Shown one piece after another: positions 32,978 through 43,011 of a DNA stretch of 64,000 nucleotides. The stretch covers positions 1 through 64,000 of the forward strand of contig JAFEDX010000193.1 of the NCBI GenBank assembly GCA_018241365.1, written 5' to 3'. The position numbers and the translations under genes were made by a program. This stretch comes from Pseudomonadota bacterium. Lineage in GTDB: Bacteria; Pseudomonadota; Gammaproteobacteria; Xanthomonadales; Rhodanobacteraceae. The notes below the pieces were generated by a model. That model searched no databases. It worked only from the letters and a program-made list of their open reading frames with translations, and was not told the origin of the DNA. Each line of letters starts with the position of its first letter. Position 1 is the stretch's first letter.

Positions 32978-35900
32978 GGCGCGCCTCCAGCATCTCCTTC
33001 ACGTTGCGCAACAGGTCGGGCTCGCTGTACGGCTTGCCGAGATAGCGATCGACGCCGATCTCGAAAGCGCGCTCGCGATGCTTCTCGCCGGTACGCGAGG
33101 TAATCATGATGATCGGCACCTGGCGGAAGCGTGCATCGTTCTTCATGTGCGTGGCGAGCTCGAACCCGTCCATGCGGGGCATCTCGATGTCCAGCAACAT
33201 CACGTCGGGGATGCGCTCCTGCAGCTTCTCGAGGGCGTCCACGCCATCCTTGGCGGTGACCACTTCGAGCTGCTCACGCTCGAGCACGCGCGTCGTGACC
33301 TTGCGCATGGTGATCGAATCGTCCACCACCATGACCAGGCGTGGCGCGCCTTCGTCGCTGCGCAGCACCGCGACTGGCGGCTCGATCGGTTCCGGCGCCG
33401 CGGCCTCTTCGCCGACGACGACGGTGGTGCGCGCGATGAAGTGGCGCACCAGCGGCGCGGGATCGAGGATCAGCATCACCGAGCCATCGCCCATGATGGT
33501 GGCGCCGAACATGCCCGGAACGTTGCTGATCTGCGGGCCGACCGGCTTGACCACGATTTCGCGCGAACCGATCACGCTGTCGATGTGGATGGCCGCGCGC
33601 ATGTCACCCGCGCGCACCATCAACAGCGGCAACTGGCCGGTGCTGTCCTCGGTGGCGTACGCAGGCGCCAGGCCGAGCAGCTCCGAGAGTTCGTGCAATT
33701 GGTATTCCTCGCCGCCATAACCAACGCTGCGATCGCCGGCCATGCGCGCGGCCATCTCGTCGCGGGGGATGCGCGACACCGCCTGCACCGAGGTCATCGG
33801 TACCGCGAACGTGGTGTCACCGGCGCGCACGGTGATCGCCTGGGTGACCGCCAGCGTGAACGGCAGGCGGATGTTGAAGACGGTGCCGCGGCCACGCTCG
33901 GATTCGATCGCAAGCGAGCCGCCAAGCTCCCGGATCTGGTTGGCGACCACGTCCATGCCGACGCCACGTCCGGAAATCTGGCTGATTTCGCCGGCGGTGG
34001 AAAAGCCTGTCTCCAGCACGAAGTTGAACAGCTCGGCATCCGCCACCGGTGTATCCGGCTGCAACAGGCCGCGCTCGATGGCCTTGGCGCGGATGGCGTC
34101 GCGATCGAACCCGGCGCCATCATCGGAAACCCGCACCAGCACCTCGGTGCCCTGGCGACCCACCTCGATGGTGACGGTGCCTTCCATCGGTTTGCCGACG
34201 GCGACGCGCTGGGCCGGATCCTCGATGCCGTGCGCCAGGGCATTGCGCAGCATGTGTTCGAACGGCGCCTTCATGCGCTCCAGTACGTTGCGGTCCATTT
34301 CGCCCTGCGCGCCCAGCACCTTCAGCTGCGCGCGCTTGCCAAGTTCGTCGGCGGCGCCACGCAGGGTGCGGCGCAGGTTCGGCACCAGCGACTCGAACGG
34401 CACCATGCGCGTGCGCATCAGGCCGTCCTGCAAATCGGAGTTGACGCGCGACTGCTGCAGCAACAGGGTTTCGGACTGACGCGCCTGGTCGTCCAGGATG
34501 TCCTGGATCGAGGCCAGGTCCGACACCGATTCGGCCAGCGCGCGCGAATACTGCTGCAGGTTGGAGAAGCGATCCAGTTCCAGCGGATCGAACGTGGCGC
34601 CTTCGCCGGCTTCGTTCTCGCGCTGGTAACGCGACAGGATCTGGGTCTCGGTTTCGATTTCGAGCTTGCGCAGCTGCTCGCGCAGGCGCGCGACGGTCTG
34701 GTTGAGCTCGACCAGGTTGAAACGGAAATTGCCGACCTGCTGTTCGAGGCGCGCACGGTAGATCGAAGCCTCGCCCGCCGCATTAACCAGCGAGTCGAGC
34801 AGGTCCGAACGCACGCGGATCAATTCCGCTGGCGCGCGAGCCTCGGCTTCTTCGATGTGCGGCGCCGGACGCGGTGCGAGGCGCGGCGCAGGTGCCGCAA
34901 CCGGCGCCGGTGTCGCTGCAGACGTGGGCACGGGCCGTTCCGGCGTGGCAGCGACGGCCGCCGCTGCTGCCTGCACCGGCCGACCTTCCGCCAGCGTATT
35001 GAAACGTTCGATCGCATGGGTCGGCGTGACAACTGCACGTCCCTGCTCCACGCGTCCGAGCATGTCGTGCAGGCGGTCGAAAGCGCGCTCCAGCGAATCG
35101 ACTTCGACCGGTTCCAGCGCGCGCTTGCGATCGCCGACCTTCTCCAGCAGGGTTTCCATCGCATGCGCGAGGTCACCCAACGCGGAAATGCCGACCACGC
35201 GTGCACCACCCTTCAGCGTGTGCAGGTTGCGCTGCAGACCGCGCACGCTTTCGGCGTCGCCCGGCGCATTGCGCAACACAGCCATCAGGCCGTCGCTGGC
35301 ATCCAGCAGTTCGTTGCCTTCTTCGGTGAACAGGCCGACCAGCTCCGGATCCAGTCCGGGCACATCCAGCGCCCCGCCCGGTTGCGGGTCATCCGGGAAC
35401 GCCGGCAACGCGGCCGCCGCAATGTCCCGCTCGGCTTGCGCGCGGGCGGCGGCGATGCGCGCGGCTTCGGCCTGCTCCGCGGCACGGCGTTCCTGCTCAG
35501 CCCGTTCGGCCGCCAGGCGTTCCTGCTCGGCCTTTTCCTCCGCTGCACGTGCGGCTTCGGCTTGTTCTGCCGCAAGACGTTCCTGCTCTGCCCGTTCGGC
35601 GGCAAGGCGTTCGGCTTCCGCCTGCGCAGCCTGCTCGGCGGCGAGACGTTCCTGTTCCGCCTTTTCCGCAGCAATTCGTTCTGCCTCGGCCTGTTCCTCC
35701 GCAGCGATCCGCTCGCGTTCTGCTTCCGCCTGCGCAGCCTGTTCGGCGGCCAGGCGTTCCTGTTGCGCCCGTTCGGCAGCAACCCGTTCGGCTTCCGCCT
35801 GCTCCGCTGCAACCCGCTCGTGCTCCGCCTGTTCGGCAGCAGCCCGCTCCGCTTCCGCCTGCGCAGCCTGTTCGGCGGCCAGGCGTTCCTGTTCCGCGCG

Positions 35901-38900
35901 TTCTGCGGCAGCGCGCTCGGCCGCGATCCGTTCCTGCTCGGCCTTCTCGACAGCCTGCCGTTCGGCCAGCTCACGGGCGTCCAGAGCTTCGGCATCATCT
36001 TCGGTCGGCAGGTTCGAGGCTGCCTGCAGTCCGACGGCAGCGACACCGGCGTCCACGACTGCGTCGGCATGAGCCACCGCAGCCGCACCATCCGCACCCG
36101 CGGTCCCGGCAGACGCTTCTTCAACCGGCATCCGCTGCGTGCCGAACGGCGCCGCATCGGGCCACCGGTCGCGCAGAAGTTCCAGCCGCTCGGTCAACGC
36201 AGCGGTATCCGGCACGTCCGGAACGGGCGCATCGAATTGCGCCATCACGTGTTCGGTCATCGCCACCGCATCGCGCACGGCATCGCAACCTTCGCGATCC
36301 AGCGGCGCATCGGCGCTGCGTACACGGCGAATCCACACTTCCAGCGGCGCCAGCATGCTAGCCAGCATCTCGATGCCGACCATTGCGACAGCGCCGTGCA
36401 AGGTGTGCACCGAGCGCAACAACTCGTCGTCCACGGCGACATCGAGGTGTGCGTCGCGGGCGAGGTAATCGCGCACACCCTGCAGGTGCTGCGCGACTTC
36501 GGTGCGCAGCACGTCGAGCAGGATCGGATCCACCACCGGCAAGCCGGTTTCCGGCGAGGTGATGACGTTTTCCGGTATCGCCACCGGCGCTTCCGCCGCC
36601 ACCATCGCTTCGGGTTCGGCCAGCGGTACCCAGCGGCGCACCTTGCGCACACCCTTGCGGTAGCCATCGGTCAAGTCTGCGATCCGCGCCGGCGTACCTG
36701 CTGCCAGCTTGTCGGCAACCTGCATGATTGCGGCAAGCGGGTACTCCAGTACCACCGGCTGGCCGCGCAGCCCCGCATGCAACTGGGGCAACGTCGCGAC
36801 CGCCGCGTCCACCAGTTCCTGCACGTTGGCATCAGGCTGGATGGTGCGATCGAGCACGCGGTTCAGCATGTTCTCGATCTTCCAGCTGAACTCGCCCAAT
36901 GCCGTCGCGCCGACCAACCGTCCCGAACCCTTGAGGGTATGGAACGAACGGCGCACGTTCTTGAGGGTGTCGAGATCGTCCGGATTGGCCTTCCATGCCG
37001 GCAGGTTGACGTTGATGTTGGCGATTTCCTCGCCGACCTCCTCGACGAAGACTTCGCGGATTTCCTCGTCGATGCCCGCGGCATCCTGGAACGAGGTATC
37101 GACCGGCGCGCCACCCTCGATTGGCTCCAGCACTTCTTCATCGACCTCGACCCACTTGCCGGGGCCGACGCCAGGTGCCTGTGTGTCGACCGGCAGCACC
37201 GGCGCGACCGGAATGTCGACCGCCAGCGGCACGCCCTTGCCAAGCGGCTCGTATACGACGGCCGACACCGGAGCAGCGGCTTCCGCCACAGGCGACGCAA
37301 CCTCCGCGGCAGTCGGGGCAGTACTGGCTGCAACGGCACGCCGCGCGGGAACCGGCCAGTAGTGAAGCGTCGCAAGGCTGTGCTGGGCGGCATCGAGGAT
37401 GCGGTTGTCGCCGGAGCTGGTGTCGCGTCCGATTTCGAGGTAGTACTCGACGCTCGCCATGGCGTCGGCCAGCGTGTCCATCTCGTCGACCGTCGGCACC
37501 TTGCGGTCGGCGATCAATTCGTTGCCGATGTAACGATCGATGCCCTCGACCAGATCCGCCGGGCGTTCGAGGCTCAGGATCCGCAACGCGCCGCTGACTT
37601 CCGCCATCAGCTTGGGCACCTCAGCGAGATGCTGGTGCGACCACGCGGATTCGATGAAGGCGGTCAGGGCGTCCTTGACCCGCACCAGGTTGGTGCCGGC
37701 TTCGCGCATCAGCGTGCGCATGATCTTGCGCCCTTCACTGAAGGGCAGCGCCTCGGTGGACTCACCGCCGGTCCGGCCGATGTGTTCGATGTGTTCGTCC
37801 AGCGAGGCATCCACGTACAACAACGCGCTGGCGACATCGAGGATGGTTTCGGGCGCGGCTTCGCGCCTGCCGTCGATGACGGACGCGATCACCTGCCGCT
37901 GTTCGCCGATCATCCGCGCCGGGGCTTCAAGGCCGAGCATCGCCAGGGTGTCGCCGACGCGGTGCAGGGTTTCGACCTGCGGCGCCAACTGCTGCGGGTT
38001 GCGGTCTTCGCGGCGCAGGAAAATGTCGAGGCCTTCCTTGACGCGCAGCAGGTCTTCGCGCACGGCCTTGGCCACGGTGTCCAGCAACGCGCGGTTGCGG
38101 CCCGACATCGCCGCGCGCGCGTGTTCCAGTTCCTGTTCGGACGGCACCATGCGATCCAGCACGAAACTTCGCGCGATGATCTCGGTGCGGCCCGGGCCCG
38201 GCGCCGCGTTCGCGACGTAGAACAACAGGGTGCGCACCAGTTCACGCGCGTCCTCTTCGCCGCACACCTCTTCGCCCTGGTCCTGCATGTGGCGGATCGC
38301 GCGATCGAGGTGGCCAAACTCCTGGCGCAGGCTGGCGAGGTGATGGTCCAGCCGCCCCTGCTGCAGCGCTTCCAGCACGCCACCGGCCACCCACCACAGG
38401 CGCCGTGCAGGTTCGGCATGGCAAACCGCGCGCAGTTCGTCCATGCAATCGCGCATCTCGGCAAAGTTCGGTTGCTTGCCCTGCGTCCACGCCAGCAATT
38501 GCACCTGGAAGCGCGCGCGGATCTGGATCACGCGCTGACGCAGGTCGGCGAACGGATAGGCCACCCGTGCGCCCGCCGCATCCGGCGGCAGCGGCCGATC
38601 GAAATCCGGATGGAACAGCAGGCGCTGGTCGGCCGGTTCGGCGCCACGCGCGTCGCGCAATTCATTCAGCAGAGGCAACAGGACGATGGGAATGTCCTTG
38701 TGGCCGCTCTCGATCAGGTCGAGGTAGTCGGGCAATTGCACGAGTCCGCGCATCAGCGCGCCCAGGGCAATGTCGCGATCACCGACCTTGCCCTCGAGCA
38801 CCGCCTGCACGAGCCGTTCCATTTCCTGCGCGAGCTCGGCTGCCCCGAACAGCTCGACCATGCGCAAGGTGCCGAGGATCTGGTGCAGCAGCCCGGCGCA

Positions 38901-39146
38901 ACTTTGCATCAGGCGGGCATCTTCGGGATCTTCGGCATAGGCCTCAAGCGCCTGGCGTGCCTCCGACAGGAGCTCGTCGATTTGCGGCTTGACCCAACCC
39001 AGGGTCGAGAAATCGAGGTGTTCTTCGAGTCGCATCGTCGGTTTCCGTGCAGCCTCGTCCGCCACCGGCCCCGCTTCATCGGGCACGACAGAAGCCACGC
39101 CGGTTTCGCCGGTCGCCGTGGACATCATCTCGTCACCCGCTGTCAT
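32970..39146 (-). CDS. chpA: Chemosensory hybrid histidine kinase ChpA (PilL)
   Basis: 2058-residue CheA-type kinase of the Pil-Chp system. In order: an Hpt-like N-terminal region (H88), several degenerate Hpt modules, clear Hpt histidines H736 ([13 protein letters not shown]), H914 ([11 protein letters not shown]) and H1309 ([11 protein letters not shown]). An Ala/Glu/Arg/Gln helical stretch (about 1054-1242) lies before H1309. Then come the dimerisation domain, ATPase core ([37 protein letters not shown]), CheW domain and a C-terminal receiver with D1986 ([11 protein letters not shown]). It senses surface contact and pilus state through PilJ and phosphorylates PilG and PilH. ATG at 39146; 39128 is an alternative with GGGTGACGAG upstream. 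Confidence 0.93.
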   Translation of the reverse strand: MTAGDEMMSTATGETGVASVVPDEAGPVADEAARKPTMRLEEHLDFSTLGWVKPQIDELLSEARQALEAYAEDPEDARLMQSCAGLLHQILGTLRMVELFGAAELAQEMERLVQAVLEGKVGDRDIALGALMRGLVQLPDYLDLIESGHKDIPIVLLPLLNELRDARGAEPADQRLLFHPDFDRPLPPDAAGARVAYPFADLRQRVIQIRARFQVQLLAWTQGKQPNFAEMRDCMDELRAVCHAEPARRLWWVAGGVLEALQQGRLDHHLASLRQEFGHLDRAIRHMQDQGEEVCGEEDARELVRTLLFYVANAAPGPGRTEIIARSFVLDRMVPSEQELEHARAAMSGRNRALLDTVAKAVREDLLRVKEGLDIFLRREDRNPQQLAPQVETLHRVGDTLAMLGLEAPARMIGEQRQVIASVIDGRREAAPETILDVASALLYVDASLDEHIEHIGRTGGESTEALPFSEGRKIMRTLMREAGTNLVRVKDALTAFIESAWSHQHLAEVPKLMAEVSGALRILSLERPADLVEGIDRYIGNELIADRKVPTVDEMDTLADAMASVEYYLEIGRDTSSGDNRILDAAQHSLATLHYWPVPARRAVAASTAPTAAEVASPVAEAAAPVSAVVYEPLGKGVPLAVDIPVAPVLPVDTQAPGVGPGKWVEVDEEVLEPIEGGAPVDTSFQDAAGIDEEIREVFVEEVGEEIANINVNLPAWKANPDDLDTLKNVRRSFHTLKGSGRLVGATALGEFSWKIENMLNRVLDRTIQPDANVQELVDAAVATLPQLHAGLRGQPVVLEYPLAAIMQVADKLAAGTPARIADLTDGYRKGVRKVRRWVPLAEPEAMVAAEAPVAIPENVITSPETGLPVVDPILLDVLRTEVAQHLQGVRDYLARDAHLDVAVDDELLRSVHTLHGAVAMVGIEMLASMLAPLEVWIRRVRSADAPLDREGCDAVRDAVAMTEHVMAQFDAPVPDVPDTAALTERLELLRDRWPDAAPFGTQRMPVEEASAGTAGADGAAAVAHADAVVDAGVAAVGLQAASNLPTEDDAEALDARELAERQAVEKAEQERIAAERAAAERAEQERLAAEQAAQAEAERAAAEQAEHERVAAEQAEAERVAAERAQQERLAAEQAAQAEAERERIAAEEQAEAERIAAEKAEQERLAAEQAAQAEAERLAAERAEQERLAAEQAEAARAAEEKAEQERLAAERAEQERRAAEQAEAARIAAARAQAERDIAAAALPAFPDDPQPGGALDVPGLDPELVGLFTEEGNELLDASDGLMAVLRNAPGDAESVRGLQRNLHTLKGGARVVGISALGDLAHAMETLLEKVGDRKRALEPVEVDSLERAFDRLHDMLGRVEQGRAVVTPTHAIERFNTLAEGRPVQAAAAAVAATPERPVPTSAATPAPVAAPAPRLAPRPAPHIEEAEARAPAELIRVRSDLLDSLVNAAGEASIYRARLEQQVGNFRFNLVELNQTVARLREQLRKLEIETETQILSRYQRENEAGEGATFDPLELDRFSNLQQYSRALAESVSDLASIQDILDDQARQSETLLLQQSRVNSDLQDGLMRTRMVPFESLVPNLRRTLRGAADELGKRAQLKVLGAQGEMDRNVLERMKAPFEHMLRNALAHGIEDPAQRVAVGKPMEGTVTIEVGRQGTEVLVRVSDDGAGFDRDAIRAKAIERGLLQPDTPVADAELFNFVLETGFSTAGEISQISGRGVGMDVVANQIRELGGSLAIESERGRGTVFNIRLPFTLAVTQAITVRAGDTTFAVPMTSVQAVSRIPRDEMAARMAGDRSVGYGGEEYQLHELSELLGLAPAYATEDSTGQLPLLMVRAGDMRAAIHIDSVIGSREIVVKPVGPQISNVPGMFGATIMGDGSVMLILDPAPLVRHFIARTTVVVGEEAAAPEPIEPPVAVLRSDEGAPRLVMVVDDSITMRKVTTRVLEREQLEVVTAKDGVDALEKLQERIPDVMLLDIEMPRMDGFELATHMKNDARFRQVPIIMITSRTGEKHRERAFEIGVDRYLGKPYSEPDLLRNVKEMLEARHA
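35420..35985 (-). repeat. Degenerate in-frame repeat coding a long charged helix in ChpA
   Basis: Roughly 190 codons in which units such as [20 protein letters not shown] recur with small changes ([39 protein letters not shown]). The DNA shows the same GTTCGGCGGC / CGTTCCTGTTC words again and again. It predicts a single long helix or coiled coil, like TolA domain II, between ChpA modules. Confidence 0.85.
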
Positions 39147-39161
39147 GGCCAGTCCCGCCGG

Positions 39162-41162
39162 TTACGCCGGCAACTTGAAGTCGGCGACCGAACGGCGCAA
39201 TTCCTGTGCAAGGTTCGCAAGGTTGCCGATCGATTCCGCGGTCTGGCTGGCGCCGACCGAGGTCTGCGTGGTGATCTGCTGGATCGAACTCATCGTCGAG
39301 CTGATGTTGGTAGCCGCCGCCGACTGCTGCTTGGCCGCGCTGGAGATGCCCTGAATCAGGCCGGCCAGGTTGTTCGACACCTTTTCGATTTCGCCCAGTG
39401 CGGTACCGGCGTCCTCGGCGAGGCGCGCACCGTTCACCACTTGGGTGGTCGTCTGTTCCATCGAGCTGACCGCCTCGACGGTATCGGACTGAATGGTCTG
39501 CACCAGCGTCTCGATGCGCTTGGTCGCACCGGCCGAGCGCTCGGCCAGTCGCTGCACTTCGTCCGCGACCACCGCGAACCCGCGGCCCGCTTCGCCCGCC
39601 GAGGCCGCCTGAATGGCCGCATTCAACGCCAGAATGTTGGTCTGCTCGGCGATGTCGTTGATGAGTTCGACGATCGAGCCGATTTCCTGCGAGGACTCGC
39701 CCAGACGTTTGATGCGCTTGGACGTTTCCTGGATCTGCTCGCGGATCGAGTCCATGCCCGAGATCGTCTGGCGCACGATCTGCGCGCCGTTGGACGCGAT
39801 CTGCACCGAGCGCTGCGCCACTTCCGCGCTGTCGGCGGAGTTCTTGGACACCTGGTCGATGGACACCGCCATCTCGTTGATCTTGGCCGAGGCCGAGGTG
39901 ATCTGCACGGCCTGCTGGTTGGCCGCGTCCGCAAGGTTCTTGGCGGTGGCCTGGGTTTCCTGCGCCGCCGACGACACCCGCACGGCCGTCTCGTTGATGG
40001 TGGTCACCAGTGAACGCAGCGCCTCGACGGCAAAGTTCACCGAGTCCGCGATCGCGCCGGTGATGTCCTCGGTCACGGTGGCCTTCACGGTCAGGTCACC
40101 TTCGGCCAGCGTGCCCATTTCATCCAGCAGCCGCATGATGGCCTGCTGGTTGCGTTCGTTGAGGCTGCGGCTGTCGGCCGAACGCTTGCGCTCGGTGCGG
40201 ATGAAGTTGAGTGCGAGGAACACGGCCAGCACGGCCGCCGCCACGGCGCCGAGCAGGCCCCACCAGACGTTCGGGAACGGACGCGTCTGCGGCAGCTTGC
40301 CGAGCGCGGTGGACACGCTGTGCGCCTTCAGCAGCACGTCCTGCGAATCGACCGACGCTTGTGTCGCGGCATTCTTGACCGTCACCAGCGTCGGCGCGGC
40401 CGCGATCACCTTCTGCACTGGCGCTTCCAGGCCCGCCCACGATTTCTGCACGCCGGTGAGGATCCGGTCCGCCTCGCCGGAAGAGCCTTCGGCGAGCTGC
40501 TTCAGCGTCGAACCGTAGTTGGTCGAATCGAGCGCGAGACCGTTGGCGGCCGAGGCGGAATCCACGCCGCCCTGCAACACGTCACCCACGCGGCGGATCA
40601 GGCGGTCGCCCGACACCATCAGCTGCGAGGCGGTGTAGATGCTGGATGCGGAGCCCTTGGACTGCAGGATGTTGATGACCTGGTTGATCTTGGAGTTGAG
40701 GTCCGGCATCTGCTGGTTGAAGGCGGCGGCCTGCGAGGCGGAATCCAGCACCGCGTCCTTGTTGGCCTCGATCTTGCCGAGGTCGGCGGACAATTGGTCC
40801 CACGACCTGGTCAGCGCGGTCATCGAGTCACGCACGCCGATCGCGTCGCCATAAGCCGGCAGCCCGGTCGCATCGTCGCCCTGGTTCAGGTGCTGCACCG
40901 CCGCGGCAATGGCCGCACGGGTGCTGGCCAGTTCCTTGAAGGCATCGATGTTGCCGTTGGCCGCCTGCATGGCGAAGTTCGCGACCTGCTGCGAGTTCAC
41001 CTGGATCTGCGTGGTGAGCTGCGCGGCAGTGCGGTCCTGTGCGTCGTGCCGGTTCAACAGGAAGAAATCCGCGCCGGCCAGCACGATCGCCGCCAGCAGG
41101 AAGAGGATCAGCCAGGTCTGCAGGGATGCACCCTTGCGGACTGCACCGGAATTCGCGCTCAT
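39162..41162 (-). CDS. pilJ: Type IV pilus methyl-accepting chemoreceptor PilJ
   Basis: Inner-membrane receptor of the Pil-Chp array, 666 residues. TM1 near residues 15-35, a periplasmic region with two PilJ-type helical modules (about 36-300), TM2 near 305-325, a HAMP-like segment and a cytoplasmic signalling domain. The hairpin tip is IVELINDIAEQTNILALNAA IQAAS (read as one stretch with the usual E-Q-T-N core). The ATG at 41162 has GAGGTGG six bases upstream; a GTG at 41171 is possible. Methylation-helix Glu/Gln pairs are not easily seen, in line with missing PilK and a broken ChpB. Confidence 0.93.
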   Translation of the reverse strand: MSANSGAVRKGASLQTWLILFLLAAIVLAGADFFLLNRHDAQDRTAAQLTTQIQVNSQQVANFAMQAANGNIDAFKELASTRAAIAAAVQHLNQGDDATGLPAYGDAIGVRDSMTALTRSWDQLSADLGKIEANKDAVLDSASQAAAFNQQMPDLNSKINQVINILQSKGSASSIYTASQLMVSGDRLIRRVGDVLQGGVDSASAANGLALDSTNYGSTLKQLAEGSSGEADRILTGVQKSWAGLEAPVQKVIAAAPTLVTVKNAATQASVDSQDVLLKAHSVSTALGKLPQTRPFPNVWWGLLGAVAAAVLAVFLALNFIRTERKRSADSRSLNERNQQAIMRLLDEMGTLAEGDLTVKATVTEDITGAIADSVNFAVEALRSLVTTINETAVRVSSAAQETQATAKNLADAANQQAVQITSASAKINEMAVSIDQVSKNSADSAEVAQRSVQIASNGAQIVRQTISGMDSIREQIQETSKRIKRLGESSQEIGSIVELINDIAEQTNILALNAAIQAASAGEAGRGFAVVADEVQRLAERSAGATKRIETLVQTIQSDTVEAVSSMEQTTTQVVNGARLAEDAGTALGEIEKVSNNLAGLIQGISSAAKQQSAAATNISSTMSSIQQITTQTSVGASQTAESIGNLANLAQELRRSVADFKLPA

Positions 41163-41214
41163 GATTGCCACCTCATTGCCAAGTTTGTCGCTTGCATGGT
41201 TATGCTCCCCAGAC

Positions 41215-41865
41215 TCACAGTGCCGCGTGCTGGAACTCTGCCGCGCGCGTCAACTCCACCAGGCTGAATCGACCCAGGTGCGCCTGGCCCATCATCACGT
41301 TTTCGGTCACGTAGCGCGCCAACCTGGGATCCGCCTCGCCCTCGGCGCCGACGCGATCGGCGTCGGTCAGGTTGCGCTGCCCGAGCAATTCGTCGATCAG
41401 CAAGCCCACGTTGCCGCCGCTTTGCTTGACCACCAGCACGCGGGCCCGGCCCGTGACGTGGGTCCGCTGGTCGAACAGGAACTGTTTCAGGTCCACCACC
41501 GCGATCAGGTTGCCGCGCACATTGGCGACACCAAGCAACCACGGACGGGTGGATGGAATGCTGGTGACCGGCGGCGGCGCCATCAGGATCTCGCTGATCT
41601 CGTCGATGCCGCTGACAAACTGGTGCTCGCCGATCCGGAAGCCGAGCGCGCGCCACAAGCCGGGGGCTTCGATCTGCTCCGGCACGCCGGGATCGTGGGC
41701 GAGGCTGCGGCGCTCGTAGTCGGCCAGCAGCGCGTACGCGCCCGCAGGCTGCACCGCAGCGGCGACCTTTGCGGCCACGCCGCCGATACCGTCGACCGCG
41801 CTTTCCGCGACCTGCTGCCGCGGTTCGTCGCGGTGGTGCTTGTCGTGGAAGCGTTTCTTGCTCAT
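41215..41865 (-). CDS. pilI: CheW-like adaptor PilI
   Basis: 216 residues. A Lys/His/Arg-rich N-terminus (MSKKRFHDKHHRDEP) is followed by a CheW domain: GFRIGEHQFVSGIDEISEIL, WLLGVANVRGNLIAVVDLKQF and LLIDELLGQRNL. It links PilJ to ChpA. I took the ATG at 41865; the frame is open further up but overlaps pilH. The gap to pilH is seven bases, to pilJ 52. Confidence 0.92.
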   Translation of the reverse strand: MSKKRFHDKHHRDEPRQQVAESAVDGIGGVAAKVAAAVQPAGAYALLADYERRSLAHDPGVPEQIEAPGLWRALGFRIGEHQFVSGIDEISEILMAPPPVTSIPSTRPWLLGVANVRGNLIAVVDLKQFLFDQRTHVTGRARVLVVKQSGGNVGLLIDELLGQRNLTDADRVGAEGEADPRLARYVTENVMMGQAHLGRFSLVELTRAAEFQHAAL

Positions 41866-41872
41866 CGTCGGG

Positions 41873-42244
41873 TCACGCCTGTGCCGAAAGATGCTTGGCA
41901 ACGTTGGCCACGAGGTCTTTTTCGCTGACCGGCTTGACCAGCACTTCCTTCGCACCCTGACGCATGCCCCACATGCGGTCGGTCTCCATGTTCTTGGTGG
42001 TGACGATCACCACCGGAATGGCGCTGGTCTGCGGATCCTTGGTGAGGCTGCGGGTGGCCTGGAAGCCGTTCATGCCCGGCATGATCACGTCCATCAGCAC
42101 GAGGTCGGGTTTGACCTTCTGGGCCGCGGCGATGCCCGCCTCGGCGGTGCCGACCGCGGTGACCTTGTGACCCGCCCGCTCCAGCGCGCCGGAGAAAATC
42201 TTCACGTCGGTGGGCGAGTCGTCGATGATGAGGATGTGTGCCAT
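41873..42244 (-). CDS. pilH: CheY-like response regulator PilH
   Basis: 123-residue single receiver domain: acidic pair DD (8-9), phospho-acceptor D52 (LVLMDVIMPGMNGF), Thr/Lys switch residues in VIVTTKNMETDR and EVLVKPVSEKD. In pseudomonads PilH acts with PilT-driven retraction and as phosphate sink. 38 bp downstream of pilG, same strand. Confidence 0.93.
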   Translation of the reverse strand: MAHILIIDDSPTDVKIFSGALERAGHKVTAVGTAEAGIAAAQKVKPDLVLMDVIMPGMNGFQATRSLTKDPQTSAIPVVIVTTKNMETDRMWGMRQGAKEVLVKPVSEKDLVANVAKHLSAQA

Positions 42245-42282
42245 TGCCTGGATTTCCCTGCGCTGTGCCGGTGCGGCGTGCG

Positions 42283-42687
42283 TTATTTGACGGCCGCGAC
42301 GTGCTGCCGGATCGCATCCAGCAATTCGTCGCGGGTGAAAGGCTTGGTGAGGTACTGCTCGGATCCCACGATGCGTCCGCGTGCCTTGTCGAACAGGCCA
42401 TCCTTGGAGGACAGCATGATCACCGGCGTCGAACGGAACGTGTGGTTGTTCTTGATCAGCGCGCAGGTCTGATAACCGTCGAGGCGCGGCATCATGATGT
42501 CCACGAAGATGATGTCGGGGCGCAGATCGGAAATCTTGGCCAGCGCCTCGAAGCCGTCGACCGCGGTCAGCACCTCGGCGCCCTCTTTCTTCAGCAGCGT
42601 TTCGGCGGTGCGGCGGATGGTCTTCGAGTCGTCGATGACCATGACCTTGAGTCCGGCCAGGCCATCGTGGTTCGCGTTGTCATTCAC
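42283..42687 (-). CDS. pilG: CheY-like response regulator PilG, first gene of the Pil-Chp operon
   Basis: 134-residue receiver domain: DD at 19-20, D63 (IIFVDIMMPRLDGY), SSKDGLFDKARGR and EQYLTKPFTRDEL. In pseudomonads PilG promotes PilB-driven extension and cAMP production. The start codon is GTG at 42687 (NDNANHDGLAGLKV follows), with GGGGTGGA about 12 bases upstream; the length then equals that of known PilG. A CRP/Vfr/Clp-type site lies 71 bp upstream of the start. Confidence 0.93.
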   Translation of the reverse strand: MNDNANHDGLAGLKVMVIDDSKTIRRTAETLLKKEGAEVLTAVDGFEALAKISDLRPDIIFVDIMMPRLDGYQTCALIKNNHTFRSTPVIMLSSKDGLFDKARGRIVGSEQYLTKPFTRDELLDAIRQHVAAVK

Positions 42688-43011
42688 GGTCAGGAGTCCA
42701 CCCCATGGAGGAGCGGTGAGTATCCATGCAACATGGATGCCACACCGCGAGTCTTGTGTGACGGCCGTCACAGCAATTCCAGATGCTCCCTCGACCCGCC
42801 CCCCTGAAGACGAATCCGGGATGCCTGCCCCGGCAAGATCGGCCGCTTGTGCCAAGATACACCAACAGGAACCCGTTGATCGTGGCAACCTGCCGCACCC
42901 GGCAAACACACTTCCACACCCCCGACCCGGATCGTGCCGCAATCAATCAACGAGTCTGTGCCTGGCTCAAGAGGGGTACATTTCCAAGGTCACGTCCGGT
43001 AGTACAAGCCC
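42688..43011. other. Divergent regulatory spacer between pilG and gshB
   Basis: 324 bp without a supported gene. It contains a CRP/Vfr/Clp-type palindrome (42758-42773), a 7 bp hairpin ATCCATG-caa-CATGGAT (42723-42739) between that site and the pilG start, and a TACATT hexamer about 37 bp before gshB. Confidence 0.6.
42758..42773. promoter_or_regulatory. CRP/Vfr/Clp-type operator upstream of pilG
   Basis: TGTGACGGCCGTCACA is a perfect 16 bp palindrome and an exact fit to TGTGA-N6-TCACA, the recognition pattern of CRP, Vfr and xanthomonad Clp. It is centred about 78 bp upstream of the pilG GTG. Binding by a Clp-type regulator would connect cAMP or c-di-GMP status to the Pil-Chp operon; this is inference. 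Confidence 0.65.

Noticed and set aside
32976..40013. Very long open frame (over 2300 codons) on the + strand opposite chpA and pilJ
   Set aside because: It is antisense to two strongly conserved genes, rich in His/Arg/Gln as expected from the complement of GC-rich codons, and shows no family motif. A GC-driven shadow frame.
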